NCBI GenBank assembly: GCA_963720885.1
Contig: CAVRGW010000004.1
Location: 310,001-374,000, forward strand
Length of the DNA: 64,000 nt
From: DATLLN01 sp963720885
Lineage (GTDB): Bacteria > Actinomycetota > Thermoleophilia > Gaiellales > JAICJC01
Direction: 5' to 3'
The notes under the pieces: generated by a model
Seen by the model: the letters and a program-made list of their open reading frames with translations, nothing else
What the model was told of the DNA's origin: nothing
Database searches by the model: none
Translations under genes and position numbers: made by a program
Shown here: piece by piece, positions 8,676-17,218 of the stretch
How positions within the stretch are numbered: position 1 is the stretch's first letter
Layout of the letters: every line of letters begins with the position of its first letter

Positions 8676-9587
8676 ATGTCAGCCGAAGCCGCGATCGACG
8701 AGCTGCTCGACCTCGTCCCCGAGCTGCGCGGAGACCGCACCGTGACCGAGCTGGTCGGCGGTCTCACCAACACCAACTACAAGGTTGTCACCGCAGCCGG
8801 CGCGTTCGTCGTGCGCGTTTCGTCGAAGGACGCCGGCATGCTCGCCATCGACCGCGAGAACGAGTACCTCAACTCCGTCGCCGCGGCGGACGCCGGCGTC
8901 GGAGCACCCGTGATCGGCTATCTGCCGGAGCGCTCGCTGCTGGTGCTGGGGTTCATCGAGGGCGAGACCCAGAGCGCCGAGGACCTGCGCCGGGGCGACA
9001 AGCTGGCGATGGCCGCGGACGCCTGCCGCAGGCTGCACGGCGCACGCCGCTTCCGCGACGACTTCAACATGTTCGACATCCAGCGGCGGTACCTGACGCT
9101 CGTCCAGGAGCGGGACTTCCGCCTGCCCGACCGCTACCTGGAGTTCGAGCCGAAGGTTCGCGAGATGGAGCGGGTGATGGCCGTCCGCGACGAGGGGACG
9201 GTGCCGTGCAACAACGACCTGCTGGCCGAGAACTTCATCGACACCGGCGGCTCGTTCACGCTGATCGACTACGAGTACTCGGGCAACAACGACGCCTGTT
9301 TCGAGCTGGGCAACGTGTGGAGCGAGTCGAACCTCTCGCTCGACCAGCTGGAGGAGCTGATTGGCCACTACTACGGCGCGCCGCTGCGCAACAAGGTTGC
9401 GCGGGCGCGGCTGTGGGGCCTGATGTCGAAGTACGGATGGACGCTGTGGGCGTCGATCCAGGACGGCGTGTCCGACATCGACTTCGACTTCTGGGGGTGG
9501 GGTATGGAGAAGTACGACCGCGCCCTGCTCGAGTTCGACGGACCCGACTTCGACCTGCTCCTGGAGGACGTCCAGCGCAGCGACTGA
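8676..9587 (+). CDS. Choline/ethanolamine kinase family phosphotransferase
   Basis: A 303-residue soluble kinase-fold protein. The N-terminal glycine-rich loop is LVGGLTNTNYKV (about residues 27-38), followed by FVVRVSSK. The catalytic loop reads PCNNDLLAENF, and the metal-binding motif is LIDYEYSGNNDACFELGN. The usual choline-kinase catalytic loop is C-H-N-D; here His is replaced by Asn, while the catalytic Asp is kept. The substrate is probably a small amino alcohol. The neighbouring demethylase would fit a role in choline/betaine-type metabolism. A clear AAGGAGGA ribosome-binding site precedes the ATG, and a hairpin terminator follows. Confidence 0.8.
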   Translation: MSAEAAIDELLDLVPELRGDRTVTELVGGLTNTNYKVVTAAGAFVVRVSSKDAGMLAIDRENEYLNSVAAADAGVGAPVIGYLPERSLLVLGFIEGETQSAEDLRRGDKLAMAADACRRLHGARRFRDDFNMFDIQRRYLTLVQERDFRLPDRYLEFEPKVREMERVMAVRDEGTVPCNNDLLAENFIDTGGSFTLIDYEYSGNNDACFELGNVWSESNLSLDQLEELIGHYYGAPLRNKVARARLWGLMSKYGWTLWASIQDGVSDIDFDFWGWGMEKYDRALLEFDGPDFDLLLEDVQRSD

Positions 9588-9600
9588 GGGCGAGGGACGA

Positions 9601-9625
9601 CCCCGGGCTGCCTCCCAACCCGGGG
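9601..9625 (+). terminator. Hairpin terminator after the choline-kinase-like gene
   Basis: CCCCGGG (9601-9607) pairs with CCCGGGG (9619-9625) across an 11-nt loop and is followed by a short CTTTGT run. Confidence 0.6.
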
Positions 9626-9709
9626 CCGATCTTTGTGCCCGCCTCGAACCTGGCTTGAGACTACGGCGACCAGGAGGGCGTTCGCCCCGGGAGTTTTCCC
9701 AGTCCTCGG

Positions 9710-9715
9710 TACAGT
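9710..9715 (+). promoter_or_regulatory. TACAGT -10 of a probably leaderless gene
   Basis: TACAGT lies 10 nt before the ATG at 9726, and no ribosome-binding site is visible between them. It is the same hexamer used at 286-291. Confidence 0.45.
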
Positions 9716-9725
9716 CCCGCCTGAC

Positions 9726-10838
9726 ATGCCGCCAGACCCGATTCGCCGCATCGACGTCTTCGGCCACGAGCTGCACTACGCGCACGGCACGTACGTGATG
9801 TCCGGCGGCCGGGCCGCCGAGTCGCAATCGTCCACGCTGGTGCGGGTGACCACCGCAGCCGGCGTCGAGGGCTGGGGCGAGTCGTGTCCACTGGGAACCA
9901 CCTACCTGCCGGCGTTCGCCGAAGGTGGGCGGGCCGCGATCCGCGAGATGGCGCTGTCGCTGCTCGGCGTCGACGCCACCAACCTGGCCGCCGTGGGCGC
10001 GGCGATGGACGGCGCGCTGATGGGGCACGCGTACGCGAAGAGTCCGATCGACGTCGCCTGCTGGGACATTCTGGGCAAGATCTCCGGCCAGCCGGTGTGC
10101 AATCTGCTGGGCGGACGCCTGAACGAGTCGTTCCAGCTCTACGAGGCGGTGCCGCTGGCTGCGCCGCAGGAGATGGCCGCCTACGTCACCGAGCGCAGGG
10201 CGGCCGGCATCCGCCACTTCCAGCTCAAGGTCGGCAACCAGCCGCGCGCCGACGCCGAACGCGTCGAGGCGGTGCTCCGTGTGGCAACGAGCGATGACCT
10301 GCTGGTCGCCGACGCCAACGGCGGCTGGCGGTTCCAGGACGCGGTAGTCGCCGCGCGGCTGCTGGGCGAGCTGGGCGGCGTCCATCTCGAGCAGCCATGC
10401 GCCACGCTGGCCGAGTGCCGGCGGATCCGTGCGCTGACCGATCTGCCGATGGTGCTGGACGAGTGCGTCTCCGATCCGGCGTCGCTGATCGAGGCGGCCG
10501 ACGCGGGCGCCGGCGCGATCAACCTCAAGATCGGCAAGGTCGGAGGCCTGTCGCGCGCCCGTGTGATGCGCGACCTGGCCGTGTCGCTGGGCGTCGCGCT
10601 GACCGTCGAGGACACCTGGGGCGGCGACGTGACGACGGCGGCGGTCGCGCACCTGGCGGCGTCGGTGCCGCCGCGCTCGCTGTTCACCGTGTCGTTCTTC
10701 AACGACTGGACGGCCGAGCACGTCGCCGGGTATCTGCCGCGCTCGCAGGACGGACAGGGCGCCGCGCCGGACGGCCCCGGCCTGGGGATCGAGGTCGACG
10801 CCTCGATGCTCGGCGAGCCGCTGTTCGCGGTGGCGTAG
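9726..10838 (+). CDS. Enolase-superfamily (MLE subgroup) dehydratase/epimerase/racemase
   Basis: A 370-residue protein of the mandelate racemase/muconate-lactonizing enzyme family. The first catalytic Lys sits in HFQLKVG, with Gln in the first position of the usual KxK. The metal ligands follow in LVADANGGW (Asp), VHLEQPC (Glu) and MVLDECV (Asp). The opposite catalytic Lys lies in INLKIGKVGG. These enzymes abstract a proton next to a carboxylate using Mg2+. Known members act on muconate, dipeptides, cis-3-hydroxyproline and hydroxyproline betaine. A nearby ornithine-cyclodeaminase-family protein and FAD amine oxidases make an imino-acid or betaine substrate plausible, but this is inference. 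The ATG start has a leaderless TACAGT promoter. Confidence 0.8.
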   Translation: MPPDPIRRIDVFGHELHYAHGTYVMSGGRAAESQSSTLVRVTTAAGVEGWGESCPLGTTYLPAFAEGGRAAIREMALSLLGVDATNLAAVGAAMDGALMGHAYAKSPIDVACWDILGKISGQPVCNLLGGRLNESFQLYEAVPLAAPQEMAAYVTERRAAGIRHFQLKVGNQPRADAERVEAVLRVATSDDLLVADANGGWRFQDAVVAARLLGELGGVHLEQPCATLAECRRIRALTDLPMVLDECVSDPASLIEAADAGAGAINLKIGKVGGLSRARVMRDLAVSLGVALTVEDTWGGDVTTAAVAHLAASVPPRSLFTVSFFNDWTAEHVAGYLPRSQDGQGAAPDGPGLGIEVDASMLGEPLFAVA

Positions 10839-10857
10839 CCGTGCGATCATGCGCGGC

Positions 10858-11691
10858 ATGGACGAGTACGCGAAGGTCAACCGCGAGTTCTGGGACGAGC
10901 GCGTCCCGGCCCACGTCGCCTCACCGGACTACGGCGTCTCCCGCTTTGCCGAGGATCCCGCCTTCCTGAGCGAGGTCGTCCGGTTCGACAGGCCGCGGCT
11001 GGGCGACCTGACCGGACTCGAGGGCGTCCACCTCCAGTGCCACATCGGCACTGACACCGTGTCCCTGGCCCGGCTGGGCGCCCGGATGACCGGCCTGGAC
11101 ATCTCGCCGCCGGCGCTGGCCGAGGCACGCGCGCTGGCCGAGGCCGCGGGTGCGGACGCGACCTTCGTCGAGTCCGAGGTCTACTCGGCGGTCGGCGTGC
11201 TGGGCGCCGGGCGGTTCGACCTCGTCTACACCGGCGTCGGCGCCCTCTGCTGGCTGCCCGACATCCGCCGCTGGGCGGGAGTTGTCGCCGAGCTGCTGCG
11301 ACCGGGTGGCCGGCTGCACATCCGGGAGGGCCATCCCGTGCTCTGGTCGCTGGCCGACGGGCGCGAGGACAAGCTGCTTGCGATCGAGCACCCGTACTTC
11401 GAGACCGCGGACGCCATCGTCTGGGACGAGGGCGACGAGGGGACGACCTACGTCGAGACGGATGTCGTCTTCTCGAAAAACGTCACCCACGAGTGGAACC
11501 ACGGGCTCGGCCAGATCGTCACCGCGCTGTTGGACGCCGGCATGGAGCTGACGTTGCTCGAGGAGCACGACACCGTGCCATGGGAGGCGCTGCCCGGACA
11601 GATGGTCGACACCGGTGGCGGCGAGTGGCGCGTGGCCGACAGGCCCGAGCGCCTGCCGCACACCTACACGATCCAGGCGCGCAAGCGCTAG
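10858..11691 (+). CDS. Class I SAM-dependent methyltransferase
   Basis: A 277-residue Rossmann-fold methyltransferase. Motif I is degenerate (VHLQCHIGTDTVSLARLGA), followed by the acidic MTGLDIS strand end that would hold the SAM ribose. FDLVYTGVGALCWL and RPGGRLHIREGHPVLW form motifs II and III. It resembles the actinobacterial group starting MDEY.VNR.FWDERV. The substrate is unknown. I prefer the second ATG (10858), which gives the family N-terminus; the first is at 10849. It lies 19 nt after the enolase-superfamily gene and may be co-transcribed. It overlaps the converging FAD oxidoreductase by 4 bp. Confidence 0.75.
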   Translation: MDEYAKVNREFWDERVPAHVASPDYGVSRFAEDPAFLSEVVRFDRPRLGDLTGLEGVHLQCHIGTDTVSLARLGARMTGLDISPPALAEARALAEAAGADATFVESEVYSAVGVLGAGRFDLVYTGVGALCWLPDIRRWAGVVAELLRPGGRLHIREGHPVLWSLADGREDKLLAIEHPYFETADAIVWDEGDEGTTYVETDVVFSKNVTHEWNHGLGQIVTALLDAGMELTLLEEHDTVPWEALPGQMVDTGGGEWRVADRPERLPHTYTIQARKR

Positions 11692-12839
11692 ACGATCGCG
11701 CGTTCGCGCCGGGTCTCGGCGCGGCCGAACCGAGAGGCCGACAGCGGCGTCACGTCGACGAACGGCGCATGGCCCAGCACGAGGTCGCGCAAGATCTCGC
11801 CGACCGCCGGGCTCTGCAGGAAGCCGTGGCCCGAGAAACCGGTGCCGTAGACGAACCCGTCGACCTCCTCGGCGCGGCCGATCAGCGCGTTGTGGTCGGG
11901 GGTGACCTCGTAGAAGCCGGTCCAGCCGCCGGCGACGCCCATCTCCAGCATGGCCGGAGCGCGCCGCTCCATCACCTCGCCCACCCGCTCCAGCCAGCCG
12001 TCGCGCATCCGCTGGTCGAACCCCGGCGGCTGGTCGGGGTCGGCCATGCCGAACAGCAGGCCGGGCCCCTCCGGGTGGAAGTAGAAGCCGGTCGAGAAGT
12101 CCACCGTCATCGGCAGGCCGCGGGGCAGGTCGGGCACCGGCTCCGTGTACCAGACCGGCCGCAACACGGGGGTGACGGGCAGCTCGACGCCTGCCATCGC
12201 GGCGACCTCGCGCGACCACGCGCCGGCCGTACAGACCACGGTGTCGGTGTCGACAACGCCGTCGTCAGTGATCACCCCGGTGACCCGGCCGGCGGCGGTG
12301 CGGATCCCGGTCACCCCGACGCCGGTACGGATGATGGCGCCGTGTGCCCGTGCGCCGGATGCGTAGCCCTGGACGACCGACTCCGGGCTGGCATGGCCGT
12401 CCAGCGCGCAGTAGGTCGCGCCCAGCACGTCGTCCACCGAGACGATCGGCGAGCGCTCTCGGGCGTGCTCGGGTGACAGCCACTCGGTCGGCACGCCGTT
12501 TGCGCGCTGCAGCTCGGCGTTGCGCTGGAACAGCTCAACGTCACCCTCGTCCGTGAGCAGGAACAGGTAGCCGTCCTGGTGCAGGCCGATGTCCCAGCCC
12601 GGCCGGTCGGCGAACGCCTCGAAGGCGGCGATCGAGCGGAGCGCGATGGCGATGTTCAGCTCGTCGGAGAACTGGGCCCGGAAGCCGCCGGCGGCCCGCA
12701 CCGTCGAGCCGCTGCCCAGCTCGGCCTGCTCCAGGAGCAGGACGTCGGACACACCCGCCTCGGCCAGGTGGAACGCGGCGCTGGTGCCGACGACGCCGCC
12801 GCCGACGATCACCACCGATGCGCGGTCCGCGTCCCCCAT
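11688..12839 (-). CDS. FAD-dependent amine oxidoreductase (DadA/sarcosine oxidase beta-like)
   Basis: A 383-residue DAO-family flavoenzyme with the dinucleotide-binding loop VVIVGGGVVGTSAAFHLAEAG near residue 10. It continues with GSGSTVRAAGGFRAQFS, the mid-domain VVCTAGAWSREVA, and the C-terminal FAD segment GTGFSGHGFLQSPAVGE. It probably oxidises a secondary or tertiary amine such as sarcosine, an N-methyl amino acid or proline-type compound, with electrons going to O2 or an acceptor. It is the second gene after the ornithine-cyclodeaminase-family gene (12-nt gap), forming an operon. The start is ATG at 12839; an in-frame TTG lies 6 nt upstream. Confidence 0.85.
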   Translation of the reverse strand: MGDADRASVVIVGGGVVGTSAAFHLAEAGVSDVLLLEQAELGSGSTVRAAGGFRAQFSDELNIAIALRSIAAFEAFADRPGWDIGLHQDGYLFLLTDEGDVELFQRNAELQRANGVPTEWLSPEHARERSPIVSVDDVLGATYCALDGHASPESVVQGYASGARAHGAIIRTGVGVTGIRTAAGRVTGVITDDGVVDTDTVVCTAGAWSREVAAMAGVELPVTPVLRPVWYTEPVPDLPRGLPMTVDFSTGFYFHPEGPGLLFGMADPDQPPGFDQRMRDGWLERVGEVMERRAPAMLEMGVAGGWTGFYEVTPDHNALIGRAEEVDGFVYGTGFSGHGFLQSPAVGEILRDLVLGHAPFVDVTPLSASRFGRAETRRERAIV

Positions 12840-12851
12840 GCGCAAGAGATG

Positions 12852-13775
12852 CTAGACCGGAAGCCGGGCGCCCGTCCCGGCCGCCTGAGCGGCGCGGTAC
12901 ACCGCATCGGCGAACGCCGCGTCAAGCGAGCCGACGCCCAGATTGCAGCAGACGACCAGGTCGCTCTTCAGCCCATCGCGGGCGGCCTCGCCGACCGAGC
13001 CGTGCGGATCCGCCCAGCCGGTGAAGTGGCCCTGCTCCTGGTACGAGCGGTACTGCGGCACGTCGTCCACCGCGAACAGCCCCGCGGCTGCGACCAGCTC
13101 GCGGCGTACGAGGGCGTCGAAGTCGATCGGCAGCACAAGCGCCCGCTCACCCAGCCATCCGCGCTCGACCACGGGACGGGGATCGTCGACGATCGGGCCC
13201 GCGGTGATCACCACGCCGGCGCCCTCGACCGCGTCGCGCGGAGTGGCGCACGCGGTGACCGCGGCGCCGTCGAGCCGCGCCGGGTCGATGTCGTAGGCCG
13301 CCACCTCGGCGTCCGGGTTGAGCGCCCGCAGCACGTCCAGGTGGAACCGGCCCTGTTCGCCGAACCCCAGGATCGCGGCGCGCGACCAGCCTGCCGGCGC
13401 CCAGCGCCGCACGCAGGCCCCGCTCGCCGCCGCCGTACGCACGGCCGTGATCTCGGCGGCGTCCATCACGCACAGCGGCAGGCCGGTCGCCGCGTCGTTG
13501 AGTACCAGCAGCCCGGTGATGTAGGGCAGGCCGAGGCCCTTGTTGGCGGGGTAGCCGGACACCCACTTGACGGCGGCCACGTCTCGGTCGCGCAGGTACG
13601 CCGGCATCGCGTGGATGAACGAATCGGGGCGGGGGTGCACGCCGGGCTTGGGCGGCAGTTCGACGCGGCCGTCGGCCATCGCGGCGTAGGTCTCGTCGAC
13701 CAGGTCGACCATCTCCGTCCAGCCCGGCAGCAGACCGCGCACCTCGGCTCGCGTCAGGTAGGTGAGATCACCCAT
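12852..13775 (-). CDS. Ornithine cyclodeaminase/mu-crystallin family protein
   Basis: A 307-residue NAD(P)-dependent enzyme. Family marks are the catalytic region VAAVKWVSGYP, MDAAEITAVRTAAASG (substrate pocket), and the Rossmann loop AILGFGEQGRFHLDVLRA. Members include ornithine cyclodeaminase, ketimine reductases and delta1-pyrroline-2-carboxylate reductase. With an enolase-superfamily enzyme and an amine oxidase next door, reduction of a cyclic imine is the most attractive guess; ornithine deamination is the alternative. A TAGGGT -10 lies 8 nt before the ATG (leaderless) and is divergent from the AraC gene. It is the first gene of a two-gene operon. Confidence 0.85.
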   Translation of the reverse strand: MGDLTYLTRAEVRGLLPGWTEMVDLVDETYAAMADGRVELPPKPGVHPRPDSFIHAMPAYLRDRDVAAVKWVSGYPANKGLGLPYITGLLVLNDAATGLPLCVMDAAEITAVRTAAASGACVRRWAPAGWSRAAILGFGEQGRFHLDVLRALNPDAEVAAYDIDPARLDGAAVTACATPRDAVEGAGVVITAGPIVDDPRPVVERGWLGERALVLPIDFDALVRRELVAAAGLFAVDDVPQYRSYQEQGHFTGWADPHGSVGEAARDGLKSDLVVCCNLGVGSLDAAFADAVYRAAQAAGTGARLPV

Positions 13776-13783
13776 CGCGCCTC

Positions 13784-13819
13784 ACCCTACCGGCCGCCGC
13801 CGGGGCGGAGCGGTAGGCT
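13784..13819. promoter_or_regulatory. Divergent promoters between the imine-reductase operon and the AraC regulator
   Basis: TAGGGT on the minus strand (13789-13784) is 8 nt before the ATG at 13775. TAGGCT on the plus strand (13814-13819) is 6 nt before the ATG at 13826. The 50-bp intergenic space would be the natural binding site of the AraC protein. Confidence 0.5.
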
Positions 13820-13825
13820 CTCGCC

Positions 13826-14716
13826 ATGTCGACGATGCATCGCACGATCACCCCGCGAACCTGGTGCGACCTGCTCGACGGGCGCGACCTGGCGCCCCTG
13901 CCCTCCGCCGATCCGTGCCCCGTGGACGTCGCCATGTTCCGCTTTCCCGGGCTGCCCGAGCGGCTGGCGCTGCCGCCACTGAACGCGCACTACATCTCGT
14001 TCACGCTGGCCGGCGCCCTGGACATCGAGCGCGACCTCGGGCGGGACGTCGAGCGCGCCCGCTTCCGGCCCGGGATGTCGCTGATCCTGCCCGCCGGCCG
14101 GGAGAATGCTTGGCGCTGGAACGGCGCAACCGACGAGCTGCATCTCTACGTCTCGCCGTCCTGGCTGGGCGAGGTCGGCGCCACGATCGGGGTTGCCGCG
14201 CCGGCGCCGGTCGAGCGATTCGCGTTCGAGGATCCGCTGCTGCGCTCCCTCGCGCACGCGCTGCTCGACGAGCGGCGCGGGGGTGGCGTCGGCGGCCGCC
14301 TGTTCCGGCAGGCCCTGGCCGAGACGATCGCGCTGCGGCTGCTGCGCGAGCACTGCACCGTGCTGGCCGCGCCCCCGGTGCGCGCCGGCCTGGCGCCGTC
14401 GCAGCTGCGGCGGGTGCGCGACGTGGTCGAGGAGCGGCTCGATCGCGACCTGTCGCTGGAGGACCTTGCGGCGGCGGCCGGACTCTCCCGCGCCCACTTC
14501 GCGCGCTCGTTCCGCATGGCCACCGGCCAGACCCCCTACGCGTATCTCCGCGAGCGGCGCGTCGCCCGGGCGCGCGACCTGCTGGCCGGCTCGGCCCGGC
14601 CCGTGGTCGAGATCGCCGGGCTGACCGGCTTCCGGTCGCAGAGCCACCTCGGCCGTGTGTTCAAGAACGCCACCGGATTGACGCCGGCCGAGTACCGCCG
14701 CCACGTGCGCGGCTGA
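13826..14716 (+). CDS. AraC-family transcriptional regulator
   Basis: A 296-residue protein with an N-terminal cupin-like sensor (about residues 30-140) and two C-terminal helix-turn-helix units. The first is LSLEDLAAAAGLSRAHFARSF, and the second includes VVEIAGLTGFRSQSHLGRVFKNATG, ending in TPAEYRRHVRG, the classical AraC signature. It probably senses a catabolic substrate and controls the divergent imine-reductase/amine-oxidase operon, possibly also the downstream acyl-CoA dehydrogenase and cupin genes. The promoter is leaderless. Confidence 0.9.
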   Translation: MSTMHRTITPRTWCDLLDGRDLAPLPSADPCPVDVAMFRFPGLPERLALPPLNAHYISFTLAGALDIERDLGRDVERARFRPGMSLILPAGRENAWRWNGATDELHLYVSPSWLGEVGATIGVAAPAPVERFAFEDPLLRSLAHALLDERRGGGVGGRLFRQALAETIALRLLREHCTVLAAPPVRAGLAPSQLRRVRDVVEERLDRDLSLEDLAAAAGLSRAHFARSFRMATGQTPYAYLRERRVARARDLLAGSARPVVEIAGLTGFRSQSHLGRVFKNATGLTPAEYRRHVRG

Positions 14717-14789
14717 GCCGCAGCACGCAGATGCCAGGCGCGGCACCGGCGTGCCATCGCGGGCCGCCTCGGCGCGCGAGCATCCGGTC

Positions 14790-16196
14790 ATGGACTTCGA
14801 GCCGAAGATGTGGGGCGACGTCGAGTTCGACGGCCTGGGATACGAGTTCGACCCGGTCTGGTTCCTGACCGACGAGGACCGGGCGCTGGAGAAGCAGATC
14901 ATCGACGCGTGCCAGCGGGTGGTCCGGCCGCTGGCGATCGAGGCCGACAGGACGGGCGAGTACCCGCGGGCCAGCGTCGACGAGCTCGGCCGGCTGCGGC
15001 TGCTGGCGATGATCGCTCCGCAGGACTACGGCTGCCGCGCGTCCAGCCACACCCAGGTGCTGATGGCGACGGAGGCGATCGCCCGCTACGGCTGCCCGTC
15101 GACGGCGATGATCTTCATGATGCATCTGGTGGCGGTGGCCGGCCTGGTGTTCCGTGCGCACGGCAACCCGGAGATCGAGTCGCTGCTGCGGCGGATGGAC
15201 CCCGAGGCGCTGATCGGCACGGCGTCGTACACCGACCCCGAGACCGGAGGTCACTTCTGGTACCCGAAGACGTCGGGCGCCGAGCGCGTCGCCGACGGCT
15301 GGCACGTGCGCAAGACGGCCGCCTTCACGACGTCGAGCGGCTTCGCCGACTGGTACTCTGACACAGACCACGAGCCCCGACTTCGCGGGCGACTACGCCG
15401 ACCTCAGCGGTGTTCCTGCTGTATCCCGACGAGGTGCAGGGCAACCCGGGCACCTGGGATGCGATGGGGATGCACGCCAACCAGTCGGCACCGGTCGAGA
15501 TCGACGCCGTGATCCCCGAGGACCGCATCGTCGGCTGGCCGGGCGACGGCGCACGGTCGAACGACGAGGCGATCGACCCGCTGGCGTTCCTCCAGTACGC
15601 CGGCGCCTACAACGGCCTGGCGATGGCCTGCCTGGACGTCGCCCGCCGCCACGCGCTGCGCCGCGCGCATGCCCAGTACGGCCGCCGGATCGCCGACTAC
15701 GCGACGTCGCAGGACGCGTACGGCCGCGCGCTGTGCGAGGCGCAGGCATCGCGGCTGTTCGCCTACGGCCTGGCCAAGGCGCTGGACGACGCCACGGATG
15801 GCGGCGACTGGACGATGTACCGCAGCAACCCCGACGCGGCGCCGCGCGCGGCGTTCACGTCGTGGGGCCTGGAGGCCAAGGTGCTGGCGGCCGGCCTCGC
15901 GAGCCGGGTGTCCGATGCGATGCTGCAGCTGTGCGGCGGCCGCGGCTACACCCGGGCGGCCGAGATCGAGCGGCTGGTTCGCGACGCCAAGGCCGGGTGG
16001 GTGATGGCGCCGTCCAACGAGGTGTCGCAGCAGATCGTCGGCCGCTGGGCGCTGCTCGGCGCGGACGCGGTCGACTGGTGGAACCAGAAGGTCGACGAGC
16101 GGGCGCTGCGCAACGAGCTCGGCAAGCTCGAACGACGAGGAGAAGCGGCGGATGGTGGACGAGCTCTCGGGCGAGCTCGCCGAGGCCGGCGCCTGA
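14790..16196 (+). pseudogene. Acyl-CoA dehydrogenase family protein with three one-base insertions
   Basis: The reconstructed protein has about 467 residues. It has an acyl-CoA dehydrogenase N-terminal helical domain (LTDEDRALEKQIIDACQRVVRP), the middle beta domain ending GFADWYSTQTTSPDFAG, and the C-terminal helical domain with MLQLCGGRGYTRAAEIERLVRDAKAG. Frames are restored by removing one base near 15360, one G near 15412 and one G near 16130. The original C-terminus then reads NDEEKRRMVDELSGELAEAGA. The reaction would be FAD-dependent alpha,beta-desaturation of a CoA ester or a related flavin chemistry. The cupin gene follows 13 nt later with a strong ribosome-binding site, so the two form an operon. 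Sequence error is more likely than decay because the protein is otherwise intact. Confidence 0.75.
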
Positions 16197-16209
16197 CCCA
16201 GGAGGATCG

Positions 16210-16740
16210 ATGGAGACGAGCCTGCCGCCCCGATCGGACGCACGTCACCTACGACCCGCCGGTGCTCGGCCACCTGGGGATGCAGCCGGAGCTGGTCGTC
16301 CGCCGAACCGACGGACGAGCGCGTCTGGGTCGAGATCGAACCCAACGTCTGGTTCCGGCCGCTGTTCTTCGACATGAACAACGGGTCGCACGGCGAGGTG
16401 CTGCGCGTCCGCCGCGGCGGGGTGCTCTGCCGGCACCGCCACCCGTCGCCGGTCCACGGCTTCGTGCTCAAGGGCAGCTGGCGCTACCGCGAGCATTCGT
16501 GGATCGGCGTCGGAGGGCTCGTACGTGTTCGAGCCGCCGGGCGAGATCCACACGCTGACGGTGGACGACGACTGCCCCGAGATGCAGACGGTATTCGTGA
16601 TCTGCGGACCGGTGCTGTACATCGACGATCAGGACAAGGTCGTTCACGTCGAGGACAACGTCGGGCTGATCGAGCTGTGCCGCGAGACGTACGAGTCGTG
16701 CGGCCTGGGCGCGGACTACGTCGACCAGTTCATCCGCTAG
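16210..16740 (+). pseudogene. 2,4'-dihydroxyacetophenone dioxygenase-like cupin, with three one-base insertions
   Basis: The reconstructed protein is a single-domain cupin of about 175 residues. The metal site is visible in VLCRHRHPSPVHGFVLKG (His residues) and YVFEPPGEIHTL (Glu, His). The C-terminus LCRETYESCGLGADYVDQFIR is typical of the 2,4'-dihydroxyacetophenone dioxygenase/acetylacetone-cleaving group, Fe- or Zn-dependent C-C cleaving enzymes. Frames are restored by deleting one C near 16225, one A near 16307 and one G near 16508. GGAGGATCG precedes the ATG. The gene converges with the Rho_N gene. Confidence 0.75.
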
Positions 16741-16743
16741 GCG

Positions 16744-17076
16744 CTACTTCTTCGCGTCGACGGCGCGCCGGAGCTGCTCCTTGTTCATCGAGGAGCGGCC
16801 CTTGATGCCGCGCTGCTTCGCCTCGTTGTAGAGCTGGTCGCGGGTGCGGCCCTTCTCGCGGTTCGTGCCCGACCGCAGGCCGCCGCGCCGCGACGACGAC
16901 ATGTCGCTGGTCGAGCTGCGTGAGGCGGTCTTGGTCTGGCCCTTCTGGGCGCGCTCCTTGTTGACCGTCCGGGCGGCGATCTCCTTCGCCCGCTTGGTCG
17001 GCTCGCCCTGATCCTTCTCTGACTCGACGATGTGCTCGTACTTGCGCTCCTGCTTGTCCGTCCACTGGCGGGGCAT
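16744..17076 (-). CDS. Small lysine-rich protein with a Rho N-terminal-like C-terminus
   Basis: A 110-residue highly charged protein. The middle (about 25-75) is a Lys/Arg/Ser-rich, probably disordered region. The C-terminal 35 residues (TRDQLYNEAKQRGIKGRSSM, then NKEQLRRAV) form a Rho_N/SAP-like helix-extended-helix motif seen in actinobacterial 'plasmid stabilisation' proteins, probably binding nucleic acid. A paralogue is at 44778-45059, and both carry SigB/F-like promoters. The start at 17076 has AGGAGG at good spacing. Confidence 0.7.
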   Translation of the reverse strand: MPRQWTDKQERKYEHIVESEKDQGEPTKRAKEIAARTVNKERAQKGQTKTASRSSTSDMSSSRRGGLRSGTNREKGRTRDQLYNEAKQRGIKGRSSMNKEQLRRAVDAKK

Positions 17077-17114
17077 GGAGGTCCTCCTCTCGGTCGGGTT
17101 CTGGCTCCGGCCAT

Positions 17115-17140
17115 GTACCCGAGTGCGGGAAATGTGAATC
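17115..17140 (-). promoter_or_regulatory. SigB/SigF-like promoter (GATT-N16-GGGTAC) of the Rho_N gene
   Basis: Read on the minus strand, GATT (17140-17137) is followed after 16 nt by GGGTAC (17120-17115), 38 nt upstream of the ATG. The -35 has one mismatch to the GTTT found at the other sites. Confidence 0.45.
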
Positions 17141-17218
17141 GCCATGTCGATCCGGGAAGCGCTCGTTCGACGTGGTAGAAGAACCCCGGGGCGAAGGCCC
17201 CCCGACGAAGGAGTCGAG

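Noticed and set aside
8679..10880. 733-codon minus-strand frame opposite the choline-kinase-like and enolase-superfamily genes
   Set aside because: Composition artefact; the opposite strand has two clear enzymes with catalytic motifs.
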